NCBI GenBank assembly: GCA_036003885.1
Contig: DASYSA010000558.1
Coordinates: forward strand, 1 to 6,170
Direction of reading: 5' to 3'
Length of the DNA stretch: 6,170 bases
Origin: DASYSA01 sp036003885
Lineage (GTDB): Bacteria > Acidobacteriota > Blastocatellia > UBA7656
The notes beneath the pieces were generated by a model. That model saw only the letters and a program-made list of their open reading frames with translations, was not told the origin of the DNA and did not search any database. The position numbers and the translations under genes were made by a program. Shown piece after piece: positions 5,574 to 6,170 of the stretch. How positions within the stretch are numbered: position 1 is the first letter of the stretch; every line of letters begins with the position of its first letter.

Positions 5574-6170
5574 CTACTTACCTTCAAAGAAGTCTCCGAC
5601 CTTGTTTATGTACCCACGATGGAGACCGTTTCGGTCGGTGTGTGAGGCACGTGCGCGCCCGCCAACAAAGCATCCAAAATCGTCAAACCCATGCACAATC
5701 AGCGTATTCTCGCGGTTGATAAGATTCCACTTGAGACCCGGCTGGCCAGGGACAGCGTATCCAACGGCGGCAAATCCGTCTCCGAGTATCTTCACATCAT
5801 CGTAGTTCAAATGACTGGTCACTTGTGGACCAAGCTTCTCAACGAGACCCCACTTGATGTTGCGGTCGTGTCCCAGGAACCTACCGACTTTAGCGAATCC
5901 ATCATGAAACGGCGTTACAATATCGTACTCGATAGGCACCACCACGCGACCAGTTTCATCAATGAATCCCCACTTACGGTTCTGACCCCCTCGAGGGGTG
6001 AGCGCCACGGCGGCCAGCCCATCTGAGAAGGGTTTCGCAGACTCGTACCGGCGGGCAATCTTTTCAGGTACGACGGCAGCCGACCTCGTATCTGATGAAC
6101 AGGCGTCATCCGATACTTGCGCGGTCACCGGCGCACTCGCACCTGAAATCAGCCTGTGTCCGGTGCACAC
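5574..6170 (-). CDS. WG-repeat protein, C-terminal part (enters from right edge)
   Basis: The frame is open from the right edge to the TAG at 5576-5574, giving 198 codons. The first codon is GTG at 6170-6168, but nothing shows it is the true start, so I treat the gene as 5'-partial. Residues about 1-38 are a low-complexity Ala/Ser-rich stretch. Then come about four WG (KWG-type) beta repeats. Unit 1 (42-80) and unit 2 (81-119) are clear, with PFSDGLAAV, KWGFIDETGRVVVPI, PFHDGFAKV and KWGLV. Unit 3 (122-160) has KWNLI in place of KWG. Unit 4 (161-198) keeps only GYINKVGDFF and ends. WG repeats are known in many bacterial surface, secreted and cytoplasmic proteins, usually of unknown function. 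The Ala/Ser-rich part would suit a region after a signal peptide, which would lie outside the window. It converges on the radical SAM gene. Confidence 0.75.
   Translation of the reverse strand: MCTGHRLISGASAPVTAQVSDDACSSDTRSAAVVPEKIARRYESAKPFSDGLAAVALTPRGGQNRKWGFIDETGRVVVPIEYDIVTPFHDGFAKVGRFLGHDRNIKWGLVEKLGPQVTSHLNYDDVKILGDGFAAVGYAVPGQPGLKWNLINRENTLIVHGFDDFGCFVGGRARASHTDRNGLHRGYINKVGDFFEGK

Noticed and set aside
5691..6026. 111-codon plus-strand ORF opposite the WG-repeat gene
   Set aside because: The minus strand encodes recognisable WG repeats over the same bases; the plus-strand frame shows no domain.

Overview
The window looks like a piece of a soil-type Acidobacteriota chromosome. This is an inference with moderate confidence. 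It rests on an Oar-like TonB-dependent receptor with a carboxypeptidase-regulatory-like N-terminal domain and an LPLNGR plug motif at the left edge, a family strongly expanded in that phylum. It is supported by a menaquinone-type (type B) succinate dehydrogenase operon with moderately GC-rich codons. No mobile element, CRISPR array, tRNA or rRNA is visible.

Layout. Bases 1-466, minus strand: first 155 codons of the outer-membrane receptor, with signal peptide; the gene runs off the left edge. Bases 467-1145: a long divergent intergenic region with no convincing gene. It holds several unexplained secondary-structure elements: an orphan terminator-like hairpin with a T-run, a 12-bp bulged hairpin, a perfect short palindrome, and a set of CTTATCG/CGATAAG motifs close to the likely sdh promoter. 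Bases 1146-4427, plus strand: sdhC-sdhA-sdhB, a complete succinate:menaquinone oxidoreductase. Bases 4486-5496, plus strand: a PflX-like (COG1313-type) radical SAM protein of unknown substrate, probably read through from the sdh operon. Bases 5497-5573: a short gap between convergent genes with a possible terminator. Bases 5574-6170, minus strand: the C-terminal part of a WG-repeat protein that enters from the right edge.

How the genes work together. SdhA (flavoprotein) and SdhB (three Fe-S clusters) form the cytoplasmic catalytic part. SdhC is a five-helix di-haem b anchor that replaces the separate SdhC and SdhD of E. coli-type enzymes. All cofactor ligands expected for a working type B enzyme are present. 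The radical SAM gene has no partner here that would reveal its substrate. The two edge genes show no functional link to the operon.

The coding part is mostly ordinary central metabolism. The parts that merit a second look are the structured 680-bp divergent region, including a 60-codon ORF whose stop overlaps the sdhC start as TAATG, and the orphan radical SAM protein. I found no clear sign of a new multi-gene system.
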